A DNA stretch of 64,000 bases from positions 41,966 to 105,965 of the forward strand of contig CAOYQO010000011.1 in the NCBI GenBank assembly GCA_948566455.1, in the 5' to 3' direction. The stretch is from an uncultured Phocaeicola sp. (GTDB lineage: Bacteria; Bacteroidota; Bacteroidia; Bacteroidales; Bacteroidaceae). The translations under genes and the position numbers were made by a program. The stretch's first letter is position 1. Each line of letters opens with the position of its first letter. A model generated the notes under the pieces. It was not told the origin of the DNA. It saw nothing but the letters and a program-made list of their open reading frames with translations, and ran no database searches. Below are positions 57,405 to 64,000 of this stretch, piece by piece.

Positions 57405-58195
57405 GAGAGCTTCGTATTGCATATCGCAGCTTCGGTGTCCGGCGTGAGATTATACGCCGGGTACCTCAGAAATGGGAAGAACTGACACCGTCGCAGTTCC
57501 TGCTCGTGTCACGGTTTTATCTTCAGGAAGCGGATGAATCATCCTTCTTGAAGGAGTTCTATTCCCTACCTTCCGGAGTCGGTTCCGACAGCTATTACAG
57601 GTATAAGCTGAGTGAGCTGATAGAGTTCATCAGCGATTGCCGTGTCCGGATGGATCGCTTTATCCTTTCCGATGTGTCCGGATTGAAGGCACCGGGTGAG
57701 CGCCTGAAGGGGATGTGTTTCGAGCACTTCATGCACGTGGACACGGCTTTCAACCGCTATGCGCGTGACGGCAAGGATGCCTCGTTGGATGCTTTCATAT
57801 CAATGCTGTACCTGAAGCATAACGAATATATTGTCCTACCGGCGGGTGGAAAAAACGGCTTATTTAGCAGGCAGAAACCGCTGATGCTGCAAAAACGGCT
57901 GGCGGAAGTGGCGAAGATAGACCGACATGTCAAGTATGCCATCTTCCTGAACTATGTTTTTGTCAAGAGGTGGCTTTCCAAGGCGTTCCCTTTCCTGTTT
58001 CCGTTGAATGAAGATCCGGAACCGGAGAAGAACAACAAGAAACCGGCCGCGCCATCGGTCAACTGGCTTGATATCTTCGATGCCTTTGTCGGTGATGATG
58101 TGGCGGTGATGGAGAAATACCAGGCAATGCCGGTGGCAACGGCGTTCCGCCTGCTCAATAAAAGAATACGTGACGCTCAAAAACAGAAGAAATGA
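57401..58195 (+). CDS. Phage hypothetical protein of the neck/tail module
   Basis: 264 aa, helical. 'RIAYRSFGVRREIIRRVPQKWEELTPSQFLLVSRFYLQEADESSFLKEFYSLP' (parts: VPQKWEELTPSQFLLVSRFYL), 'KYAIFLNYVFVKRWLSKAFPFLFP' and 'WLDIFDAFVGDDVAVMEKYQAMPVATAFRLLNKRIRD' (parts). The last stretch resembles tail-assembly chaperones, which would fit a gene upstream of a tape measure. Overlaps both neighbours by 4 bp. Confidence 0.68.
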   Translation: MRELRIAYRSFGVRREIIRRVPQKWEELTPSQFLLVSRFYLQEADESSFLKEFYSLPSGVGSDSYYRYKLSELIEFISDCRVRMDRFILSDVSGLKAPGERLKGMCFEHFMHVDTAFNRYARDGKDASLDAFISMLYLKHNEYIVLPAGGKNGLFSRQKPLMLQKRLAEVAKIDRHVKYAIFLNYVFVKRWLSKAFPFLFPLNEDPEPEKNNKKPAAPSVNWLDIFDAFVGDDVAVMEKYQAMPVATAFRLLNKRIRDAQKQKK

Positions 58196-58668
58196 CATTT
58201 TCAGAGTACATAGAGAGTTTAGCCGAAAGACACGTCGATATCCGGCATAAAGAGAATGGCGAGGTACATTTCCTTTCATCCGAACGGGAGAAGCACACGG
58301 CACTGGACAGTGTGCTTCACTATCCGGCGGTGATTCTGGACCGTGGCTCAGGGTTCGGATATGGTGGTGCTCCGGGGGCATACCTGAAGGAGCGTGATTA
58401 TCTGTTATTCGTATTGGAACATGTGTCCGATACTTCAGACTACGAGCAGATAGAGGCTGCACTTGATAAGTGTGAGCGTATTCTGGATGAGATGCTGAAC
58501 CAGGTAATCGAAGACAAGAGGGTGAAAAGACAATGGCTTGCCTTCACGCTTGAAGAGGTGGAAGCGGATTATGTGGTGAATAATGATAACCAGCTTTACG
58601 GGGTGGTCGCGGCAATACACTTGTCGCAACCCTATAAAGCTATTAACTGTAGGAAGGCATTCAACTGA
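58192..58668 (+). CDS. Phage neck / tail-completion candidate
   Basis: 158 aa. 'LSSEREKHTALDSVLHYPAVILDRGSGFGYGGAPGAYLKERDYLLFVLEHVSDTSDYEQIEAALDKCERILDEMLNQV' (parts: LHYPAVILDRGSGFGYGG, ALDKCERILDEMLNQV). The compact alpha/beta layout and 140-160-aa size fit a tail terminator or completion protein. Position between connector-type genes and fibres agrees. No named family recognised. Confidence 0.65.
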   Translation: MTFSEYIESLAERHVDIRHKENGEVHFLSSEREKHTALDSVLHYPAVILDRGSGFGYGGAPGAYLKERDYLLFVLEHVSDTSDYEQIEAALDKCERILDEMLNQVIEDKRVKRQWLAFTLEEVEADYVVNNDNQLYGVVAAIHLSQPYKAINCRKAFN

Positions 58669-58669
58669 T

Positions 58670-60085
58670 ATGGCGGATACGATTGAAACACTTAAAGAAT
58701 TAGCCCGGCAGGTACGGTATGCTACCCGGGAGGGAGAAAACACAGGAGAACGTGTTGGACGTACTTTGGTGGGTATCTTGAACCTGTTATCACAGTGTTC
58801 TTTGGAGGAACTGAATAAAATCTTCCTTCATAAATCCAAACCTGATGAAACCCCTTTCCTGCTGAAGTTATTGGGGGGTGCCGAAGTTGGTGAAGCCATC
58901 GACTCATTGGTTGCCGGAAAAGGAATTTTACTTAAAGATGGCCGTGTACAGGCTGATACTTTGGAAGCCCGTTTTGCCCTCATTGTTCAGGAAGTGATCT
59001 TCAACCGCTTGTCTGCTATGGAATCAGATTATTCTTTTTCCGAATCTGGCACGATTGAGAGCGTCGAACTTCTGGAAGACGGTACTTACCGTTTACCACT
59101 GCGTAAACGTTGGGAGAATGATTTCACGGCATTAGCAGAGAATGATGTGGTTTACGGCATTGTCAACGACTTGGTATCAGGTGGTGGCAATTATTACACA
59201 TCCTGGTTGCGTGTCTTGCACGTAGATACATCTGCCAATGCCATCAATGCTGTTATGTATCCGGATAGTGAGGTTCCCGGTGGTAAGAACTATCCGCCGG
59301 AGCCGCTAATGATATTGTCTCATCGTGGTAATCCGGTCAATGCAGAGCGTCAGGGATACTGGTATCTATCCAGCCGAGAGAAGTGCATCTGTATGTTAGA
59401 CGGTGTCATCAAGCCTATATTGGAAGAAAGCAACTACTCCATCATCATAGGTCGTTTGAAGCATTTGTCACTGTTTGACAATCTGCCAATCAACTACCTG
59501 CACACCTACGTATATTGCCGTGGTATTGCTATTCAAGACATTCACCGTATTGACTATGAGGGAATACCTGTACGGGTTGAAAACAACCGTGGCAAGTGGA
59601 GCGCAGAAGAATCGGTGAGCAATCCTTATCAATCTACTCAGGAGGTGTACGATGCAGTATATCACTACGGTTGCAAATGGATGTGTCTGGTAACGGGTAC
59701 TACCGAAGAACCACAGTATGCATCTACAGGATGGGCTATGATCGAAGGAAATCCGGACTTTACTATTGACATTGATAGCAGTAATGGCTGGTACTTTGAC
59801 GCGGATAAGTTTGAGACTACCCTTAAGATTACCGGTAAACTGTACAATCAGGATGTAACACCTCATATCCTTGATGCCGATGTGGAATGGACACGTGATA
59901 CAGGTAACGTAACGGAAGATAATGCCTGGGCGGTCGCACATGCTGAAGCAGGAAAGTCCTTACCGTTGACAGTGAATGACCTTGGTCCCGACTATATGAA
60001 TATGACTGGATGCAAGTTTATAGCAAGAGTGCTGTTGCGTGACGGACAGAATAATCATGAGACAATAGATTATGTACCTTTTTAA
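58670..60085 (+). CDS. Phage tail-fibre / adhesin-like protein
   Basis: 471 aa from the Met at 58670. The N-terminus 'DTIETLKELARQVRYATREGENTGERVGRTLVGILNLLSQ' (parts: KELARQVRYATREGENTGERVG) is the kind of helical head found on Bacteroides phage fibre proteins; then a long beta-rich part ('DYSFSESGTIESVELLEDGTYRLPLRKRW' parts, 'YYTSWLRVLHVDTSANAINAVMYPD' parts). It probably belongs to a tail fibre or baseplate. The frame from 58583 runs into the preceding gene and is rejected. Confidence 0.7.
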   Translation: MADTIETLKELARQVRYATREGENTGERVGRTLVGILNLLSQCSLEELNKIFLHKSKPDETPFLLKLLGGAEVGEAIDSLVAGKGILLKDGRVQADTLEARFALIVQEVIFNRLSAMESDYSFSESGTIESVELLEDGTYRLPLRKRWENDFTALAENDVVYGIVNDLVSGGGNYYTSWLRVLHVDTSANAINAVMYPDSEVPGGKNYPPEPLMILSHRGNPVNAERQGYWYLSSREKCICMLDGVIKPILEESNYSIIIGRLKHLSLFDNLPINYLHTYVYCRGIAIQDIHRIDYEGIPVRVENNRGKWSAEESVSNPYQSTQEVYDAVYHYGCKWMCLVTGTTEEPQYASTGWAMIEGNPDFTIDIDSSNGWYFDADKFETTLKITGKLYNQDVTPHILDADVEWTRDTGNVTEDNAWAVAHAEAGKSLPLTVNDLGPDYMNMTGCKFIARVLLRDGQNNHETIDYVPF

Positions 60086-60096
60086 ATTGTAAGATT

Positions 60097-61254
60097 ATGC
60101 AGAGTAAACAGCGTAAAATAACGATCAACTATCGCCCGCTTCAGATAAGTGGAGATATCGAAGTTGTAGGCAGCGTACCGGATATGCAGGTGTATCAGGC
60201 TGATAAGAATGAATACACCCCGGACTATACTCTTACTCCCCTGACGCTCTTTCCACGTTGTAACGCCACCGATCCGGATGCAGTTGCCAAGCTTGGTACT
60301 GTCAATGCTTCATTGACGAACATGAAATGGTATGAACGTATAGGCGGTATTCGAACATTGATCACATCATCTAATACCAATTATGTAATTACAGATTCAG
60401 GATCGGAAAAGGGAAAGATTCAGATGAAGAAAAATGTCTCGACGATCAATTCCGTCACACTTGAATTTTATGCCGAGTATGTAGACAGTAAACGTAGCGG
60501 GCAAACATACGTGTACAATTTTACCCGGTTAATCCGTTCGGTGGATGGCAGTGAACCGACTCCTAAACTGATGATAGACTCACCTTCAGGTTTGGACTGG
60601 AATCCTCTGCGTGACACTGTACGGCAAACGATCACCGCTAAGCTGATTGTAGGAGATACGGATGTGACCGCTACGAATAAATGCAGGTTCTTCTTTTACC
60701 GGAAGCTTGAAAATGGATCGCTTGAACAGATAGTTGACGGTAACGGTGATAACGACTGGGAGTTTGTGTCGCTCAATAAGAATGTATTTACTTTCGACCG
60801 AAATTATATAGGTGAGGATCAGATATATGTCTGTAAAGCCTCTTATTCCAAGGATGGCACTCCGGCTTCTACACCTGATGATGGTATTGGCTATGTATCT
60901 ACTACTATCCGCCGCCGGATACCTTCAATTGAAGTCGACTGGAAAGGTGTACCGCAACAGGTGGCCGATGGCACGACGGTAATATATCCAAAGCCTATAA
61001 TTCGAGATACGATAGGTGATATCCCTAACCCTTCCGAGGTACTGGATTGTGAATGGAGAACCAAAGCGGCGGGGGCTTCTTCGTACACGTTGGTGGCAAC
61101 CGGCTTCAATCCGAGTATCCCTTTCACTGACGGGATGATGCTCGATCTGACAGTAATAGACAGAGGCCCCTATGCTGCTCTGGTAACGTCTGACGGAAAG
61201 TATATCGTAAACAGCGATAACAAGTTTATCGTTGCAAGGAAAAGAATTGTTTAA
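60097..61254 (+). CDS. Ig-like phage tail/fibre protein
   Basis: 385 aa, all-beta with Ig-like segments: 'KITINYRPLQISGDIEVVGSVPDMQVYQADKNEYTPDYTLTPLTLFPRC' (parts: YTPDYTLTPLTLFPRC), 'CRFFFYRKLENGSLEQIVDGNGDNDW' (parts), 'IYVCKASYSKDGTPASTPDDGIGYVSTTIRRRIPSIEVDW' (parts). The C-terminus repeats 'DGKYIVNSDNKFIVARK'. Ig-like modules usually mediate carbohydrate or protein contact at the fibre. Lies 11 bp after the fibre-like gene. Confidence 0.68.
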   Translation: MQSKQRKITINYRPLQISGDIEVVGSVPDMQVYQADKNEYTPDYTLTPLTLFPRCNATDPDAVAKLGTVNASLTNMKWYERIGGIRTLITSSNTNYVITDSGSEKGKIQMKKNVSTINSVTLEFYAEYVDSKRSGQTYVYNFTRLIRSVDGSEPTPKLMIDSPSGLDWNPLRDTVRQTITAKLIVGDTDVTATNKCRFFFYRKLENGSLEQIVDGNGDNDWEFVSLNKNVFTFDRNYIGEDQIYVCKASYSKDGTPASTPDDGIGYVSTTIRRRIPSIEVDWKGVPQQVADGTTVIYPKPIIRDTIGDIPNPSEVLDCEWRTKAAGASSYTLVATGFNPSIPFTDGMMLDLTVIDRGPYAALVTSDGKYIVNSDNKFIVARKRIV

Positions 61255-61271
61255 TTTTAAAATACTTGATT

Positions 61272-61577
61272 ATGGCATTTTACATCAAAGTAACCAAAGA
61301 GGTGGCGGATGCGCTCGATCTGACTGCTATCCGTAATAAAACAGCAGATGGCAATGTGCTGTTATGGCAGGCTGACGTAGCGGGCTTTCCCGGCGATACC
61401 GTGTTCGAGCGTGCTGTGGAAGTAGGCGGTGTCTGTCTTACTCCGCAGCAAGCGAAGGCAGAGATCGACGGAACAGACAATCCCACTGAGGTTAGCACGC
61501 CGGATAAATATAAAGTAGAAGATCCTGAGGAATCTGACAATACAGAAGGGGAGGTAACCAATGAGCATAGCGAGTAA
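61272..61577 (+). CDS. Small acidic phage protein
   Basis: 101 aa: 'MAFYIKVTKEVADALDLTAIRNKTADGNVLLWQADVAGFPGDTVFERAVEVGGVCLTPQQAKAEIDG' (parts: FYIKVTKEVADALDLTAIRN, VGGVCLTPQQAKAEIDGT), then a highly acidic tail. Possibly a tail-fibre assembly or accessory protein. Overlaps the next gene by 17 bp. A TTG at 61266 is an alternative start. Confidence 0.65.
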   Translation: MAFYIKVTKEVADALDLTAIRNKTADGNVLLWQADVAGFPGDTVFERAVEVGGVCLTPQQAKAEIDGTDNPTEVSTPDKYKVEDPEESDNTEGEVTNEHSE

Positions 61578-62610
61578 AGTCGGACAGGTGACCTTTTCGC
61601 AGAAGTCCGGTGTATATATGGCGGCAATTCTGTGCGATAAAGGTGACTTATACCAGGAATATGACGGTGATTCATCCGCTCCTACAAATATTGCACCGGA
61701 TTTTACGACATTGAAACCTACATTGTCTTTCCTGCTGACTTCCTCCCGTGTAGCTGAAGGAATTGTTGTGCCATCTTCCATTAAGTGGTATTTCAACGAT
61801 GTGCTTATTAATTTCACGTCCAATGTGTCGACAAATACCTTCGGAGGTGAAACCGGACATTTCAAGTTTGTGCCGTATGCTGCCGGTACCACAAACTATT
61901 ACGGCCTTCAGGTAGTAAAGAACCTTGTGAAGGCTTCTGCTGGCGCAAGCTGTACGATCAAAGGAGTGGCAACGGTGACAGTCGGTAATGTTTCGGATGA
62001 AATACAATGGGTTTATCCTATCCCGATAACAAAGGGAGTCGGAAATCAGAAAGTGGTGACCATCATGGCCGGCGATGACAAGTACTTCGCCATCCGGGAG
62101 AAGGGAGGCAGTGTTATATTGTCAGCCGTTGCCCGTTTGGGAGCTTCGGAGCTGACGGCCGGTTTATCATACAAATGGTACAGGATGATCAACAATGCAT
62201 GGAACCTGATCAGCGGACAAACCGGAAAGAACCTGACGGTAACGGACAGCATGGTGGATACTACCGGCATATTCAAGGTAGAGGTATATCAGGATTCTAC
62301 TCTTATTGGTTTGGATACTCAGACGGTAATCGATTTGTCTGATCCCTATGACATCATAACCAATCCGACACCGGAAGATGAGACCATCAGCAAGGCAGGA
62401 GATACGGTAGTCTACAGGCCTATTCTTGTCAAACGTGGAGAGACAACGAAGGCCAAGGATATGACATTCTATTTTGTTTTCATGGACAGTGCCGGCGTGA
62501 TACTTAATCCCTCTACGGCTAATACTCCTTCCGCCTCCGGTACCTGTACTTATGAAATGTGTCAGCAGGCAGGCGGCAACGTGGCATGGACAATAACAAC
62601 TAAAGATTGA
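61561..62610 (+). CDS. Ig-like fibre-type protein
   Basis: 349 aa. Begins 'MSIASKVGQVTFSQKSGVYM', the same opening pattern as the next gene (M-S/T-hydrophobic-A-S/T-K-x-G-x-V-x-F). Then Ig-like beta modules: 'SFLLTSSRVAEGIVVPSSIKWYF', 'LSYKWYRMINNAWNLISGQTGKNLTVTDSMVDTTGIFKVEVY' (parts: YKWYRMINNAW, TDSMVDTTGIFKVEVY). Likely part of a multi-subunit tail fibre. Confidence 0.68.
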   Translation: MSIASKVGQVTFSQKSGVYMAAILCDKGDLYQEYDGDSSAPTNIAPDFTTLKPTLSFLLTSSRVAEGIVVPSSIKWYFNDVLINFTSNVSTNTFGGETGHFKFVPYAAGTTNYYGLQVVKNLVKASAGASCTIKGVATVTVGNVSDEIQWVYPIPITKGVGNQKVVTIMAGDDKYFAIREKGGSVILSAVARLGASELTAGLSYKWYRMINNAWNLISGQTGKNLTVTDSMVDTTGIFKVEVYQDSTLIGLDTQTVIDLSDPYDIITNPTPEDETISKAGDTVVYRPILVKRGETTKAKDMTFYFVFMDSAGVILNPSTANTPSASGTCTYEMCQQAGGNVAWTITTKD

Positions 62611-62614
62611 TAAT

Positions 62615-63862
62615 ATGACATTAGCAACAAAAACAGGAGAAGTTAAATTCCTTCAGCAGGGGAAACGAGGTATGTTGCCATACCCGGCAGGTGAATATGA
62701 CCTACATACATCTTATGTTTGTACGGATATGCTCGCTCCTTATGTACTATACAATGGTATCTATTATGTGATGAACCAGGTCACAACTTGGGTCGGTCAA
62801 GGTGTGCCATCAAACATCAATAATCCTCAAAAGGATTATGCTGTCAATGGAACTAAAGCCACTTGGATACCATTTGAAGGCTATAAGGCTATTTATGTGG
62901 AAATCTTGATGGCCAATTTTGCTAAGCTTGCAAGTGCTGTATTCTATGGACAGTATCAATTCTCACAATACGGAGAGGATGCTTCAGGCTCTGCTGTAGA
63001 AACGGAAGGTGGATACAAGGATTTTAATCCGAACGATCCGATGAATTCAGCCAATGCATTCCGTCCCAATCTAATGCTCGATTTTCTGACTGGAAAAGTA
63101 TACTGCAAGAGCCTTGATGCCAGAGGAAGTATTTATACTCCTTATTTAAACATCCCCTTGGAACCTGATGTGGAAACAGTTATTAAGGTACGTGGAAGAA
63201 TGAATGGATATATTACATGCCTTGGAGTTTCTACGCAGTCACATACATTGTCACTGCCAAGAGCTGTGGATATGGATGCTGGAACTGAACTCAATCTGTA
63301 TTATTATGTGATGCCTGGGAGACTCGCGCCAAGTCCGACCATCAAGATCTATCCTGATGGTGAATTCCTGCCACATGGGCTAACAGAGTTTAGAATGCGT
63401 AGTAACACGGAAGTCCAGTTGAAAGTTGTTAAGATTGGAACTGCCGATGCTGATAAGATGTGGATGATTCTGAATGCACCGTACAATGGTTCTATTGATT
63501 TATTTCCGTGTGTTTTGGCACAGGGGTATGTTACAGGAACATCCACAGGAGCTACCATTGTGGCGACTACATATGATGGATCCAGTCTTTCAGTCTCAAG
63601 GGTTGCAGAAGGACACTATCGTATAAAGATACCATCGTCCTGGAAAATGGACCACTATAAATACATCGTGATGCTAACCGGCATAGGTGCTGTATCGGGC
63701 GGTCCTAATAGTCCTACAAAAGCTACCTTAAAAGAGCAGTCATATGAATATTTTGATGTATGGGTATCTGATGACTCATCAGTTAACGACGGTAGCTTTT
63801 CATTTATGATTTCAGATACATATGCCTGGGGAAATAATGGTGGCTTTTTAACGCCTACTTGA
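62615..63862 (+). CDS. Terminal fibre / receptor-binding candidate
   Basis: 415 aa. Opens 'MTLATKTGEVKFLQQGKRGM', like its upstream neighbour. 'YVCTDMLAPYVLYNGIYYVMNQVTTWVGQG', 'YVEILMANFAKLASAVFYGQYQFSQYGEDASG' (parts: MANFAKLASAVFYGQYQFSQ) and 'FRPNLMLDFLTGKVYCKSLDARGSIYTPYLNI' (parts) are fibre-type segments; similar 'anFakigsavf...f.sqqG' texts appear in Bacteroides phage tail proteins. C-terminus is beta-rich. It is the best receptor-binding candidate in the window. Confidence 0.68.
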   Translation: MTLATKTGEVKFLQQGKRGMLPYPAGEYDLHTSYVCTDMLAPYVLYNGIYYVMNQVTTWVGQGVPSNINNPQKDYAVNGTKATWIPFEGYKAIYVEILMANFAKLASAVFYGQYQFSQYGEDASGSAVETEGGYKDFNPNDPMNSANAFRPNLMLDFLTGKVYCKSLDARGSIYTPYLNIPLEPDVETVIKVRGRMNGYITCLGVSTQSHTLSLPRAVDMDAGTELNLYYYVMPGRLAPSPTIKIYPDGEFLPHGLTEFRMRSNTEVQLKVVKIGTADADKMWMILNAPYNGSIDLFPCVLAQGYVTGTSTGATIVATTYDGSSLSVSRVAEGHYRIKIPSSWKMDHYKYIVMLTGIGAVSGGPNSPTKATLKEQSYEYFDVWVSDDSSVNDGSFSFMISDTYAWGNNGGFLTPT

Positions 63863-63968
63863 TGGGATGATTTTAAATGAATATTATTTATAAATAGTGA
63901 TTAAAAACAAAATGTTAAATTGGGCCGATTTTCATCGTAGAAAAAACGCCCGTTAAATCTACAAGGGT

Positions 63969-64000
63969 ATGATAGAAAAGATAAATATTAGCGATCCAAG
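63969..64000 (+). CDS. Start of a further phage gene (cut by window end)
   Basis: ATG at 63969 opens MIEKINISDP and runs off the edge. It follows a 106-bp gap after the fibre gene. Too short for identification. Confidence 0.4.
   Translation, partial: MIEKINISDP

Larger units (their letters stand above)
33127..64000. mobile_element. Tailed-phage prophage (Caudoviricetes), right end outside the window
   Basis: From 33.1 kb to the window end nearly every gene is a recognisable or plausible phage gene: repressor/Cro region, small early genes, primase-helicase, ClpP-like head protease, capsid, terminase, holin, portal, connector and fibre genes. Genes are tightly packed, with many 4-20-bp overlaps. 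No integrase or transposase is present in this part, nor a tape-measure gene. Confidence 0.9.

Noticed and set aside
33127..64000. Mu-like (transposable) phage or DGR-bearing hankyphage type
   Set aside because: No DDE transposase, AAA MuB-like protein, reverse transcriptase or template/variable repeat pair is seen in the window.
1..64000. CRISPR arrays, tRNA or rRNA genes
   Set aside because: No regularly spaced repeat array, cloverleaf or rRNA-like sequence was seen on reading; a tRNA scan would settle it.

Overview
The window reads as a chromosome segment of a gut Bacteroides (Bacteroidota) carrying most of an integrated tailed phage. Support for this: TAnnTTTG -7 promoter elements with TTG/TTTG about 20 bp upstream, few Shine-Dalgarno sequences, a Bacteroides-type xylose operon (Nudix regulator, xylB, xylA, xylE), Oar/TonB-type outer-membrane protein, 6-bladed beta-propeller and DUF4476-type lipoproteins, HU-like proteins with a DUF4248 companion, and Bacteroidetes-type phage genes. 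The species cannot be fixed from the sequence alone.

Host part (1-about 32.9 kb). A 5'-truncated TonB-receptor-type gene is followed by the leftward xylR-xylB-xylA-xylE operon (6.6-1.3 kb), divergent from fabD. From 8 to 20 kb lies a patchwork of small units: a helical-repeat protein, a 352-bp element with 38-bp terminal inverted repeats (candidate MITE), a perfect 32-bp inverted repeat, GNAT acetyltransferase, a broken WG-repeat gene, tag, a DUF4476 lipoprotein, a maltose O-acetyltransferase-like gene, flavin reductase plus exported flavodoxin, a HicAB toxin-antitoxin pair, a sigma factor with a cysteine-containing C-terminal extension next to a small membrane protein, a beta-propeller lipoprotein, DUF4248, nitroreductase, DUF1349 lipoprotein and an HU-like protein. 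From 20.7 to 25.4 kb is a redox-flavoured cluster: ferredoxin-type DUF362 protein, ECF transporter S component, phosphoribosyltransferase, Tat-exported DUF362 protein and NapH/NosR-like membrane polyferredoxin. Then come a patatin, a GH13 enzyme, DUF2461, YhcH/YiaL, glycogen branching enzyme and a TPR protein.

Prophage (about 33-64 kb, running off the right edge). Leftward repressor-like gene and partner; divergent operator region; rightward early operon with Cro-like and LuxR-type regulators, many small genes and a 1013-aa primase-helicase (34.2-41.3 kb), closed by a terminator; a 603-bp repeat-rich non-coding region that looks like an origin; a late promoter; then ClpP-like head protease with scaffold-like tail, major capsid protein, a PLD-like protein, terminase small and large subunits, a cargo pair (phosphoribosyltransferase plus RadC-like JAB protein) bracketed by strong hairpins, holin, a candidate spanin, portal, connector/neck proteins and an array of Ig-like fibre proteins. 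No integrase, transposase, tape measure or reverse transcriptase is visible; these would have to lie beyond 64 kb if present.

The most interesting items are the phosphoribosyltransferase-RadC cargo inside the phage structural module, the PLD-like gene in the packaging module, the candidate phage origin, the overlapping terminator/anti-terminator hairpins before the head genes, the ECF-S/PRTase/DUF362/polyferredoxin operon, and the TIR element at 8.9 kb.
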